From JANWXD01 sp035575135 (GTDB lineage: Bacteria > Acidobacteriota > Terriglobia > Bryobacterales > Bryobacteraceae), in assembly GCA_035575135.1 (NCBI GenBank), contig DATLYE010000030.1, positions 17,510 through 81,509 of the forward strand: a stretch of 64,000 bases of DNA, written 5' to 3'. The notes under the pieces were generated by a model. It was not told where the DNA came from. It made no database searches and worked only from the letters and a program-made list of their open reading frames with translations. Made by a program: the position numbers and the translations under genes. This document shows, in pieces, positions 36,531 to 45,028 of the stretch (positions are counted from its first letter, which is position 1; each line of letters opens with the position of its first letter).

Positions 36531-37502
36531 TCACTTGCCGCCGGACAGCGGCGCCAGGACCGCATCCAATTCCTCATCGGTCCAGGAGGCGATCCGCACG
36601 TTGCGGTGGAGACTCCAGTGTTCCACATGCTCGATCGCCCCGCCCGGAGGCACCAGCGCCAGCGGACCGAGCGTCTCCAGCTCCAGCATCTCTTTGTTGG
36701 TGAACATCTCGAAGGAACAGCCGAAGTCGGGGTAACGTTTGGAAGCATCCGCCTTCGCCCGTTTCACAAACAGGTCCGTCCCGATGAGGTAAGCACCCCA
36801 CGTATCCGGATGAAACAAACCGGCTTTCTGCGGTTCCTCCGCCTGGGGATCCTGCCGCAGAACGAGGTATTTCTTCGTGAATTTCCACCGGGGATCGCTG
36901 AAGTCCGTGTAGGCCCACATCACCAGCGGGTTGGTCGGAAGCAGAACCTCGGGGTGGCGCCCGCGCGGAGGAAATCCCGTAATGGCTACACCGCCCGGCG
37001 CCATCACCGTGAGCGCCCACGGAGCGAACTCGGCGGCTCGCCGGAGCGTGTTCCGCATCCGGTGCACCACCTCGACTGCCGTGCCCGTCTCCACCAGCCG
37101 GACCGCGATCTGTTTCTCGATCCCCGTCGCCTTCTCGACCGGCTGCGTGGCCACCAGCACACTTCCCTTGACCTCGATCTTTACCGGCTCGTTGTCCAGA
37201 GCGTAAGTGAGCGTGGCGTCCTCCGGGGCCCGCCACAACCGGTGTCCGCCGCGAATCATCCACTGCTTTTCCCCGCTCCGGCCGAGCATCTCGGGGTATT
37301 CCTTGAAGAAGTTCCGCTCGCCGGCGAAGCCATACCGCATGATGCGAGGACCGACATCCGCCGTAACGATGAGTTCGACTTCGCCGTTGCTGATGCGGTA
37401 GCAGTTCGGCCAGCCCTGGTAATTGACCTTTTCGATCCGCACCGCAGCCTGCACCTCCGCCAACAAGACCAGCAACAGGATCATCCGGGACATGCCACAC
37501 AT
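36531..37502 (-). CDS. DUF4380-type secreted protein (aldose-epimerase-like fold)
   Basis: About 323 residues. A leader (SRMILLLVLLAEVQA) is followed by the pattern NGEVELIVTADVGPRIMRYGFAG, then HRLWRAPED and PWALTVMAPGG, which fit the DUF4380 / galactose-mutarotase-like superfamily. ATG at 37502 overlaps the thiL stop as TAATG; the much longer in-frame ORF to 37766 is a thiL shadow. Linkage with thiL implies co-expression but not a shared role. Its activity is unknown. Confidence 0.75.
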   Translation of the reverse strand: MCGMSRMILLLVLLAEVQAAVRIEKVNYQGWPNCYRISNGEVELIVTADVGPRIMRYGFAGERNFFKEYPEMLGRSGEKQWMIRGGHRLWRAPEDATLTYALDNEPVKIEVKGSVLVATQPVEKATGIEKQIAVRLVETGTAVEVVHRMRNTLRRAAEFAPWALTVMAPGGVAITGFPPRGRHPEVLLPTNPLVMWAYTDFSDPRWKFTKKYLVLRQDPQAEEPQKAGLFHPDTWGAYLIGTDLFVKRAKADASKRYPDFGCSFEMFTNKEMLELETLGPLALVPPGGAIEHVEHWSLHRNVRIASWTDEELDAVLAPLSGGK

Positions 37503-38422
37503 TATGGCGCAGCGCACCGGAACGGGTCCCAGCCGCGTGGCGCCAGAATACGGCCGCGGAACCAGACACGGCCGGGCCGACCCAGACGCATCACGCCGAT
37601 TTCCGTGAGCAAGACCCCGTCGTATTCCTCTGGCGCTCTCACGCCGGACGGAAGGGTGAACAGCAGCTCGTAATCTTCGCCGCCGTGGAGAGCCTGCTCC
37701 AGACTGGCGCCGGGGAACCGGGGCGGCTCCCGCTCGATCACCGCTGCGACGCCGGAGGCCAGACACAGGCGGTGCAGGTCCAGCGAGAGGCCGTCGCTGA
37801 GATCAATCGCCGCCGTGGCCCCCAGCTGCGCGCGGAGGAACTGCCCGAGTTTGAGCCGCGGTGCCGGTTTCAGGTGCCGGCGCCAGGCCCGCCCTTGCCG
37901 CTCGGCGAGCCCCAGCGCCGAACCGCCCAGACGGCCCGACACGAAGATCCGGTCTCCCGGCCTTGCCCCGTCACGCCGCAGAAACCGGTTCCGCGGCGCC
38001 GTACCGCAGACCACGATATCGCAAAGAGCCAGACGCGCCCGGGTCAGATCACCGCCCGCCAGGACGACTCCGTGCTCGCGGGCCAGCGCGTTCAAGCCAC
38101 GGTAGAAGGCGTCCAGCCAGCGCGCGCCCATCCCCTCGCCGAGAGCCAGCGAGACGAAGCAAAAGCGAGGCTCTCCGCCCATAGCGGCAATGTCGCTCAG
38201 GCCGCGCGCCAGCGCCCGGTGGCCCACCGAGACCGGAGGATGTACCCCCGCCAGAAAATGTACCCCTTCGATCATCAGGTCGGTGGTTAGCAGCCAGTCC
38301 TGACGGGCGCCTCTGGGTCGCAGGACCGCACAATCATCCCCGATGCCGAGGATCAGCTCGTCGGGAGTCCCTGAGAAGGCCTTGCGGGTAATGGAAGCAA
38401 CCAGACTGAGTTCGTTCCTCAC
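37502..38422 (-). CDS. thiL: Thiamine-monophosphate kinase
   Basis: Phosphorylates thiamine monophosphate to the diphosphate cofactor. Motifs of the ThiL/PurM fold are GIGDDCAVLR, LLTTDLMIEGVHF, RALARGLSDIAAMGG and AIDLSDGLSLDLHRL, with HGGEDYELLFTLP in the C-terminal domain. GTG at 38422 starts the protein just before ELSLVASITRKAF; the in-frame extension to 38743 only re-reads the neighbouring receptor. About 306 residues, typical for ThiL. Confidence 0.93.
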   Translation of the reverse strand: MRNELSLVASITRKAFSGTPDELILGIGDDCAVLRPRGARQDWLLTTDLMIEGVHFLAGVHPPVSVGHRALARGLSDIAAMGGEPRFCFVSLALGEGMGARWLDAFYRGLNALAREHGVVLAGGDLTRARLALCDIVVCGTAPRNRFLRRDGARPGDRIFVSGRLGGSALGLAERQGRAWRRHLKPAPRLKLGQFLRAQLGATAAIDLSDGLSLDLHRLCLASGVAAVIEREPPRFPGASLEQALHGGEDYELLFTLPSGVRAPEEYDGVLLTEIGVMRLGRPGRVWFRGRILAPRGWDPFRCAAP

Positions 38423-38484
38423 ACCAGGCAGACTTGCCTGATTGTAGCCCGCGCTTCCGCTCCGCTGCGACCCCGCGCTCCCCG

Positions 38485-41400
38485 TTACCAGATCAGCTTC
38501 AGAGCCATCTGCACCGTGCGCGGCAGGTTCTCCTGGCGCGTAATCGTGCCGAAGGCGCTGCTGGTGGGACTGATGTTGGGCGCGTCGAACTGCGGGTGGT
38601 TGGATGCGTTGAAGAACTCTGCGCGGTACTGCAGCTTCACGCGCTCCGTAATCAGGGTGTCCTTCAGAACCGAGATGTCGAAATTGTTCGTCGCCGCCTC
38701 GCGGAGATTGCCGAACCGGGAGGGAAACCGGCGGATGTTCCACGCCAGTTGCCGCGCGCTGGCCCGCTCGAAACGAGTCGTGTCAAACGCGCCGTCCACG
38801 GCCCGGGGGTTCAGGCGCAGGTCGCCGCCAAAATAAATCACATTGCCCCAGTCGCCGATGGGCTGCCCGGAAGCGAACGTGTAAATGCCGTTGACCGACC
38901 AGCCGCCCACGATCCGCTGGAGCACAGGACCTGCGCTGCCGGCGAGTGCTTTTCCGCGGCCGAAGGGCAGTTCATAGACTCCGCTGACGACCAGGCGCTG
39001 GGGAACGTCCTCATTGGCCACCCGCTTCTCGGGCGCCGGATCACTCAGATTGAGGAACGTGCGCTTCTCCAGAAGCTTCGAGTACTGGTAATTGACGATC
39101 GCCGCAAATCCCCGCGCCAGGCGTTTCTCCAGGCGAGCCTGCAGCATGTGATAGAACGAGCTCCCAAAATTGTCCCCAAGCACCGTCACGCCGCCGTCAC
39201 CGGAAAACTGCGGAAAGGCCCGCAACAGTTGGTTGACCTGTACGGTGCTGCCGTTGAGCCCCGTCCCGGGCAGCAGACCCCGGAAAGGATTGGGGACGTT
39301 GGCCGTCATGCGGTCAATCACCGGCTGGTCCCGCACGGGCGACGTGCTGAGAAACTGCGGCGGCACCCAGTTCAGGCCGCGGTTCCCGTTCAGGCGAATG
39401 GCGTGATTGCCCATGTAGCCTACCTCGAAGACCGTGTTCGCGCCCAGTTCGCGCTGGATGGTGAAATTCCAGCGCAGCGAATACGGGTTGTCGAAGCCGA
39501 AGTTGTAGAAACTCACGTTCTGGCCGAGAAACGTATTCACCCCGAGCGAGTTGCCCACCGGCTGCGCGATCCCCGCCGGGAACGGATTGCTCAGTGTCGC
39601 CGCCGGCGTCAGAAAGCCGTCCAGCGTGGCGACAAACGGAGTCCGCTGGAAGAAGCCCGGCTGCTGGGACGCCTGAATCCCCGCCGTGAAGTAGTAAATT
39701 CCGAAACCGCCCCGCAATACCGTCTTGCGGCCCAAAGCCTCCGGGCTCCAGGCAAAACCGAAGCGGGGGCTGAACAGCGAGTTCATCTCCGCAATCCCGC
39801 GGCGCCCCGGCCGGGCAAAGATCACGCCCCCCACCGGGTTGAATCTGGAGACGGGCAGCTCCGGAATCGGATTGGCGGCATAGGCCGCCTTGGCCGCTTC
39901 CGTCACCTGATTGGGCGTCGTTGCATCGAATCCCACAATCTGGCGGTCAAACCGCTCGGTTGTGGTCATTTCCCGCTCAAAGCGCAGGCCCAGATTCAGC
40001 GTCAGCGTCGGCGTAACTTTCCAGTCGTCCTGCAGAAACAGGGCCCAGTAGCCGGCTTGATTGCTGCGAAAGGAGCCTACGTCAAAGCGGCCGCCCGTGG
40101 GTAAGCCGAGCAGAAACGCGCTCACTTCGCTGCCGAAAGGCGGAGCTGGAGAGTTGTCGAGCGGGCCGCGGGTCCAGTTATTGCGGAACGAATACAATCC
40201 CGACGAACTGCCGAAATTAGCGCCGCTATTTCGATAGAGCCGCAGATCCGCCCCGAATTTCAAGCTGTGACTTCTCGCAAACCGGTTCATGCTCGTAAAA
40301 ATCTGAAACTGATCGTACGGCAGCGGCAGACTTCCTTCGTGGCCCAGGTCGCTCAGGCCGTCCGCATCGAAGTCAATCACGGGCAGCAGTGCCTGGGAGG
40401 AAGCCGCCGCAAGCGAAGGCGGGAACCCCAGCGAGGTCATGTCAAATCCCAAGCTGGGACGCCGGTCGCCCTCCGTCCAGCGCGTCCAGTTGAGCCGGGT
40501 GTTGAGCACCGTCGTCGGGGTAAACGTATAGACATCATCGAACATGGCGCCCCAGTTAATCCGCTTGAGAAAGTTACCTGTGGCGATGTTTTTGAACAGA
40601 TTGCCGCGGAATTCCAGCCGCTCGTTGTGGCGGAAGTTGGCGAAAAACTTATGCCGATCGCTCAAATTAAAATCGAGCCGGCCGAGCTCGCTGTTGTAAT
40701 CATCGCCCCTCGTGGAATTGGCCAGGAAGTTATTCCGGCCGTCGGCCTGCCCGGGCTGATTCGGCCGGGGATAGAAATCCAGGTATTTCAGTGCAATCGG
40801 ATTCAGCCGGTCCTTGGGAATGATGTTGTTGGGGAACGGCTGACGCCGCACGCGAGCCCCTTCTCGCACGCCCGTGGCGGGATCGTAGAGCTGGTAGCTG
40901 CTCCCGAGAGCGAGCAACCGGGAAAAATCACCCTGCCGCATGGCGTCGGTCGGCACCGTGGTCGTCACGGGTTCCGGGAAGCGGTCCTTAATGCCTTCGT
41001 AGGCGAAATACCAGAAGACGCGATTGCGGCCGTCAAAAAGCTTCGGAATGTATAGCGGCGCCCCGGCGTTGACGCCCCACTGGTTGTAAACGAGCTGGCT
41101 TTTCTTCTGGCCCGCCTTGTTCACGAAAAAGTCTGTGGCGGCCGTCTTGGCCACCTGATTGAAGTCGTATGCGTTGCCGTGAAACTCGTTGGTGCCGCCC
41201 TTCAAGACCACGTTCACCGTACCGCCGCCGGTATTCCCGTAAGCCGCATCCGCCTGAAAGGTCTCCACTTTGACCTCGGTCACGCTGTCCACGGGCGGAT
41301 TGTAGGCCACACGGCGGTCCTGCGTGGTGTCCGGCGCTCCGTCCAGCAGCAGCTCGTTGGTGCGCGACGGCGCCCCGCCCATCGAGAAGTCCGACGGGCC

Positions 41401-41928
41401 TGCGTTGTCAAAGGGCCGCTGGAAGCGCGGATCCGAAAGCGGAATCACGCCGAAGGCGATCTGCGCCAGCGACAGCGGCGTGCGCCCGTTCATCGGCAGA
41501 TTCTCGATAAAGCGCGAAGTGATCACCTGTCCGGTCGAGGCCGTGGCGGTCGTCAGTACAGGCGCGTCCGCCGTCACCGTGACCGTCTCGACCAGCTGAC
41601 CCAGCTCCAGCGTAATGTCCAGCGTCATCTGCTCATTGGCGCTCACCTGAACCCGTTCGCGGACGTAGCGCTTGAAACCGTTCGCTTCGGCTTCCAAGCG
41701 GTACGGCCCCGGTTGCAGGTACGGCAGCGTGAACTGGCCGGCGGCATTGCTCTCGGTCTGATAGCGCGCCTGGGTCTCCAGGTTCGTCGCGGTGATGGCC
41801 ACGTTGGGCACAACGGCCTGCTGGGCATCCACCACGCGCCCCGTGATCGAGCCACGGAACTGTTGCGCCGCTGCGGGCTGAGTCCACACGTAGCCCGCTA
41901 CCAGCATGCAAATTAAACCATTCCTCAC
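38485..41928 (-). CDS. Oar-type TonB-dependent receptor with carboxypeptidase-regulatory domain
   Basis: 1,147 residues. A signal peptide ending AAAQ precedes a carboxypeptidase-regulatory domain (RGSITGRVVDAQQAVVPNVA, then FTLPYLQPGPYRLEAEANGF), a plug (FIENLPMNGRTPLSLAQIAF, NELLLDGAPDTT) and a barrel that ends NHPQFDAPNISPTSSAFGTIT. The start is GTG at 41928 behind AAGGGGG. A near-ideal promoter lies at 41961-41989. It is divergent from the GNAT gene. The ligand is unknown. Confidence 0.92.
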   Translation of the reverse strand: MRNGLICMLVAGYVWTQPAAAQQFRGSITGRVVDAQQAVVPNVAITATNLETQARYQTESNAAGQFTLPYLQPGPYRLEAEANGFKRYVRERVQVSANEQMTLDITLELGQLVETVTVTADAPVLTTATASTGQVITSRFIENLPMNGRTPLSLAQIAFGVIPLSDPRFQRPFDNAGPSDFSMGGAPSRTNELLLDGAPDTTQDRRVAYNPPVDSVTEVKVETFQADAAYGNTGGGTVNVVLKGGTNEFHGNAYDFNQVAKTAATDFFVNKAGQKKSQLVYNQWGVNAGAPLYIPKLFDGRNRVFWYFAYEGIKDRFPEPVTTTVPTDAMRQGDFSRLLALGSSYQLYDPATGVREGARVRRQPFPNNIIPKDRLNPIALKYLDFYPRPNQPGQADGRNNFLANSTRGDDYNSELGRLDFNLSDRHKFFANFRHNERLEFRGNLFKNIATGNFLKRINWGAMFDDVYTFTPTTVLNTRLNWTRWTEGDRRPSLGFDMTSLGFPPSLAAASSQALLPVIDFDADGLSDLGHEGSLPLPYDQFQIFTSMNRFARSHSLKFGADLRLYRNSGANFGSSSGLYSFRNNWTRGPLDNSPAPPFGSEVSAFLLGLPTGGRFDVGSFRSNQAGYWALFLQDDWKVTPTLTLNLGLRFEREMTTTERFDRQIVGFDATTPNQVTEAAKAAYAANPIPELPVSRFNPVGGVIFARPGRRGIAEMNSLFSPRFGFAWSPEALGRKTVLRGGFGIYYFTAGIQASQQPGFFQRTPFVATLDGFLTPAATLSNPFPAGIAQPVGNSLGVNTFLGQNVSFYNFGFDNPYSLRWNFTIQRELGANTVFEVGYMGNHAIRLNGNRGLNWVPPQFLSTSPVRDQPVIDRMTANVPNPFRGLLPGTGLNGSTVQVNQLLRAFPQFSGDGGVTVLGDNFGSSFYHMLQARLEKRLARGFAAIVNYQYSKLLEKRTFLNLSDPAPEKRVANEDVPQRLVVSGVYELPFGRGKALAGSAGPVLQRIVGGWSVNGIYTFASGQPIGDWGNVIYFGGDLRLNPRAVDGAFDTTRFERASARQLAWNIRRFPSRFGNLREAATNNFDISVLKDTLITERVKLQYRAEFFNASNHPQFDAPNISPTSSAFGTITRQENLPRTVQMALKLIW

Positions 41929-41960
41929 GGCAACCCCCTTTCTTTGCTGCCTGGCAGGAT

Positions 41961-41989
41961 TCTACTACCCAGACAGCGGCGCGTCAAGC
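41961..41989 (-). promoter_or_regulatory. Sigma-70-type promoter of the Oar receptor gene
   Basis: On the minus strand TTGACG (plus 41984-41989) and TAGAAT (41961-41966) are 17 bases apart. The expected start of transcription is near 41954, giving a leader of about 26 bases with an AAGGGGG ribosome site. Confidence 0.75.
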
Positions 41990-42081
41990 GAAGACCGGAA
42001 TTTTTACAGAATGTAAGCGGCCCCGGGCGGAGCGGGCGCGGTCTCGAACCCCGCGACTGTCTCTGCCGCTTTCGTACGCCG

Positions 42082-42087
42082 TATAAT
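42082..42087 (+). promoter_or_regulatory. -10 box of a likely leaderless GNAT mRNA
   Basis: A perfect TATAAT ends exactly 6 bases before ATG 42094, so transcription should begin at the start codon itself. No ribosome binding site is visible. The -35 region is weak. Confidence 0.6.
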
Positions 42088-42093
42088 CCCTCT

Positions 42094-43074
42094 ATGGCCG
42101 CGCCGGAGTTGCTCGCGGCAGAAATTACCGACCTGCGCTGTGTGGCCGCCGCAGACCTGGCGCCCGTTCTGGAATCCGAAGTGGCCGAGTGGCGGCAGGC
42201 GCTGCGCTGGGACTTCCGCCCTTCCGCCGATCTGGTTTTGCGCTTCGTCGCCTCCCAGGCTCTCAACGGTTACGCGCTCCGCGTGGCGGGCGACCTGGCA
42301 GGTTACACCTACGTCGTCGCCGAAGAGGGCAAAGGCCTGATCGGCGATCTGTACGTCCGCAGCGACCGGCGCACCATCGAAAACGAGAACTTGCTGCTTT
42401 CCGCCGCGGTCGAAAGCCTCTTTGCCAGTCCGCTTGTGCGTCGCGTCGAGTCGCAGTTGATGATGCTGTGCCGCCCGCTGGACCGCCCGCTGCCGCGCCC
42501 CGAATCCGCAACACGCTACTCGCGCCGGCTCATGGCTATTGACCGAGAGCGCATCGCCCGTCTTCCGGCGGCCGGCTGCCCGCCGGTGCAGCTGGAGTGC
42601 TGGCATGAGGGTCACAGCGAGGCTGCCGCGCGCCTGATCGCCGAAGCCTACCGCGGCCACATTGACAGCCGCATCAACGATCAATATCGTTCGCTCGCCG
42701 GCGCGCGCCGCTTCCTCTACAACATCGTCCAGTACCCGGGCTGCGGTATCTTTCTCCCGAGTGCCTCGTTCGTGGCGGCCGCCGGCGGCCGCGCCCTGGC
42801 CGGCCTCTGCCTTGCCAGCCGGCTTTCCGACGACGTGGGACACATCACCCAGCTTTGTGTGGCGCCCGGCCTTCGGGGCCTCGGCCTGGGCTACGAATTG
42901 CTACGTTGTTCGCTGGTCGCTCTGGCGGATCTGGGCTGCCGCACCATCACCCTCACCGTCACCAGCGCCAACCGTCAGGCCCTGGCGCTGTATGAAAAAG
43001 TCGGTTTCACCACGCTGCGAGAGTTTGCGGCCTGCGTCTGGGAGAGGCCGGGCGAAGTCGAGGGCGGCTCGTGA
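42094..43074 (+). CDS. Tandem GNAT-fold acetyltransferase
   Basis: About 326 residues with two GNAT-like halves. The N-terminal half (about 25-150) includes GYTYVVAEEGKGLIGDLYV and looks degenerate. The C-terminal half has a good acetyl-CoA site: HITQLCVAPGLRGLGLGYELL followed by LTVTSANRQALALYEKVGF. ATG at 42094 is fixed by the TATAAT just upstream; the longer ORF from 41944 would start upstream of that promoter. The acceptor substrate is unknown. Confidence 0.85.
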   Translation: MAAPELLAAEITDLRCVAAADLAPVLESEVAEWRQALRWDFRPSADLVLRFVASQALNGYALRVAGDLAGYTYVVAEEGKGLIGDLYVRSDRRTIENENLLLSAAVESLFASPLVRRVESQLMMLCRPLDRPLPRPESATRYSRRLMAIDRERIARLPAAGCPPVQLECWHEGHSEAAARLIAEAYRGHIDSRINDQYRSLAGARRFLYNIVQYPGCGIFLPSASFVAAAGGRALAGLCLASRLSDDVGHITQLCVAPGLRGLGLGYELLRCSLVALADLGCRTITLTVTSANRQALALYEKVGFTTLREFAACVWERPGEVEGGS

Positions 43075-43120
43075 AGCAGGCGAGCCAGGCCCCAATGTTG
43101 TGCAATGAGCGTTAGGCCGT

Positions 43121-43153
43121 GCCCGCCGGCTGCGGGGGCCGGGGGCGGCGGGC
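43121..43153. terminator. GC-rich hairpin between convergent genes
   Basis: GCCCGCCG (43121-43128) pairs with CGGCGGGC (43146-43153) between the GNAT stop and the DUF4412 stop. It could help to terminate both transcripts. No T run follows on either side, so this is tentative. Confidence 0.35.
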
Positions 43154-43171
43154 AGGACGAGGTCGCAGGCG

Positions 43172-43987
43172 CTACTTCCGAGGCCGGCTCCACGGAGACT
43201 CGATCAGTTTCGGGTCCCCCGTGGAAAAGTCGGCATCCGAAAAGCTTCGCCGTGTCACTTCCAAGACTTCGTAACGCGCTGCGGGACGTCCCTCCCAGTA
43301 CGATACGTACTCAACCGGGAAGCCGTCAATCTGCTTGTCTGCCAGTTTGACGTCGGGCGTCCGCAGATACTGCCGCGCCCCCCGCGTGAACTCTTCGAAG
43401 ATTTCGCTGAGTTTCTCGAACACCGCCATGTCTGCGGCCGACAGTCCGAGCGATTGCGGAGCTACGGCACACAGCTCGGCCACTTTGCTTGTGCCCTCGA
43501 AGGCCTCGTATTTCTTGCAGGGTCGCCCGGCCACGCTGCCCGTCCCGGCCGCCCGGAACGTGGTCTTCGGCGCCGGGGCCGCAGCGCCCAGCTGTCCCGC
43601 CTGCTTGCCCATCATCTTCTCCATCATGGCGCGCTGTTCCGGCGGAAGGTTCTTGAGCTGTTCCTGAATCTGCGCCAAGGCGCTCGATACCTGCTGCGAC
43701 ATCTGCTGGAGGGCCGCACGGTCCATCACCTGGTATTGTTTGCGCCGGCGGTCAAGCATAATCATCTGGAAATCCCCGTCGCGTCGGATCAACATCACGG
43801 AGGTGTCGCTTCTGGAGTCCGACATGTCCGTGCGAAACCGCTCCGCCTCGACGAACGTCGTCATCTTCGCCACGCTCTGATCTTTCAAGTTCGTCAAGCG
43901 GGCTTCAATCACCACGCCTGCAAAGCCCGCTGGCACGGCCAGCGCCGCCAGCAGAGAACCCGCAATGTGCGCTTTGCTCCTGGTCAT
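43172..43987 (-). CDS. Secreted DUF4412-type protein
   Basis: 271 residues with a signal peptide (HIAGSLLAALAVPAGFAG). The core fits DUF4412: VIIEAR-like opening, SVMLIRRDGDFQMIMLDRRRKQYQVMD and GTGSVAGRPCKKYEAFEGTSKVAELCA, the last with a conserved Cys pair. A Gln/Met-rich helical insert lies at about residues 95-130. ATG at 43987 has AGGAG upstream. Its role is unknown; an envelope sensor or lipid carrier fold is possible. Confidence 0.78.
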   Translation of the reverse strand: MTRSKAHIAGSLLAALAVPAGFAGVVIEARLTNLKDQSVAKMTTFVEAERFRTDMSDSRSDTSVMLIRRDGDFQMIMLDRRRKQYQVMDRAALQQMSQQVSSALAQIQEQLKNLPPEQRAMMEKMMGKQAGQLGAAAPAPKTTFRAAGTGSVAGRPCKKYEAFEGTSKVAELCAVAPQSLGLSAADMAVFEKLSEIFEEFTRGARQYLRTPDVKLADKQIDGFPVEYVSYWEGRPAARYEVLEVTRRSFSDADFSTGDPKLIESPWSRPRK

Positions 43988-44123
43988 TTTCTGTTCTCCT
44001 GCTCGAAACGGACGGCCGCCTGCGGGAATTGGCCCGCGGGCGGCAAGGCGCCGTCAGATCTATTGATGATGCCGGATCGCGGGCGCTCGCAGCGACTTCA
44101 TACTTTCCGCCAAGCCTGACTCC

Positions 44124-44537
44124 TTAGGGCCGTACCTTTTCCCGAGTTTCGGCCAGCAGTTGCTCGAGCGACGCCATTACGGCCGGCTCCGCCTTGGCCA
44201 AACCCGCCGTGACCCCGTCCCGCAAACGGAGTATTTCTTCGAGCCGGCGCTTCAGGTCCGCGTCCGCCGTCTCGCCCGCGTGCTCGCGCAAGCCCTGAAA
44301 GAACCGGGTGGCCGCCTCCGCCGCCAGACCGTAGTTCTTGCGGGCGGCCTCCAGATAGATCTGCGCTGCAAGATCACGGTATTCCGAGAGCCGCATTCTC
44401 TCGCCGCAGGCAACCAGCTCCCGCCGAACGCCGTGCAGCTCCGCCTCGAGCCGGCTGCATTTGACAAACTGCGGCACAAAACCTGCCAGAAACCCGACTC
44501 CCAGCAAGACCGCCCACACGATCAATTTGTTCTTCAC
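44124..44537 (-). CDS. Small membrane-anchored coiled-coil protein, unknown
   Basis: 137 residues: one N-terminal membrane segment (LIVWAVLLGVGFLAGFVPQF), then helical, charged sequence with heptad-like spacing to the end. GTG at 44537 follows AAGGAGC, and a minus-strand TATAAT lies at plus 44565-44570; the longer ORF up to 44843 is therefore rejected. I do not recognise the family. Confidence 0.7.
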   Translation of the reverse strand: MKNKLIVWAVLLGVGFLAGFVPQFVKCSRLEAELHGVRRELVACGERMRLSEYRDLAAQIYLEAARKNYGLAAEAATRFFQGLREHAGETADADLKRRLEEILRLRDGVTAGLAKAEPAVMASLEQLLAETREKVRP

Positions 44538-44570
44538 CGGACCGCTCCTTGTGTTGACGGTGCTATTATA

Positions 44571-45028
44571 TGAGAGCGCCCGCAGCGCGGGATAGTGTGT
44601 GGCGCTAGACGCACTGCCCAGGGAGGGACAGTTAGCGCTCGCGCGAACCGGTGGGAAAACCAAAGGTTTGGGGGCGTCGCCTACTGTTGCGAAGCACTTC
44701 GCTGAACTGGACGAGTAACTGGATTCGCTGGAGGCAAGGCCCCTCGGAAGGATACCTGAGAGAGATCCTGAGGTGACGTCGAAGGACGACACCACAATCT
44801 CCGCCGGCGGCGTGATCTGCGCTTTCAAGGCCTCTGAACTCACCGAGCGCTACCGCATTCGCGCTTTCGACAGCAAGATCCGGAGGGGAAGTGTGGAACT
44901 GCTGCTTGTCCGTGTCCCCACATGCTGTGTTTGCATCGCATAGCGTCGGGTTGTCCGGGGGTACAAGAATTGCTCGCTCGTTTCGGGAGGTGTCCCGAGC
45001 CGTTGGGAGCGGCCCTGGAACGTGAGTC
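44571..45028. other. Left flank of the cas module, possible gene remnant
   Basis: 458 bases without a convincing gene. A 56-codon plus-strand reading frame (GTG 44773 to TAG 44943) has protein-like composition (ISAGGVICAFKASELTERYR) and its frame stays open further upstream to a TAA at about 44718, beyond which more coding-like text follows. It may be the tail of a decayed gene cut off when the cas genes arrived. No CRISPR repeat, transposase or tRNA is seen. Confidence 0.4.
44983..44998. promoter_or_regulatory. Perfect palindrome before cas3
   Basis: TCGGGA-GGTG-TCCCGA lies 31 bases upstream of the cas3 ATG. It could be an operator or an mRNA hairpin in the leader of the cas operon. Confidence 0.4.

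Noticed and set aside
38423..38743. Longer N-terminus for ThiL
   Set aside because: The added text is a frame-shifted reading of the end of the Oar gene; ThiL homology starts just after GTG 38422.
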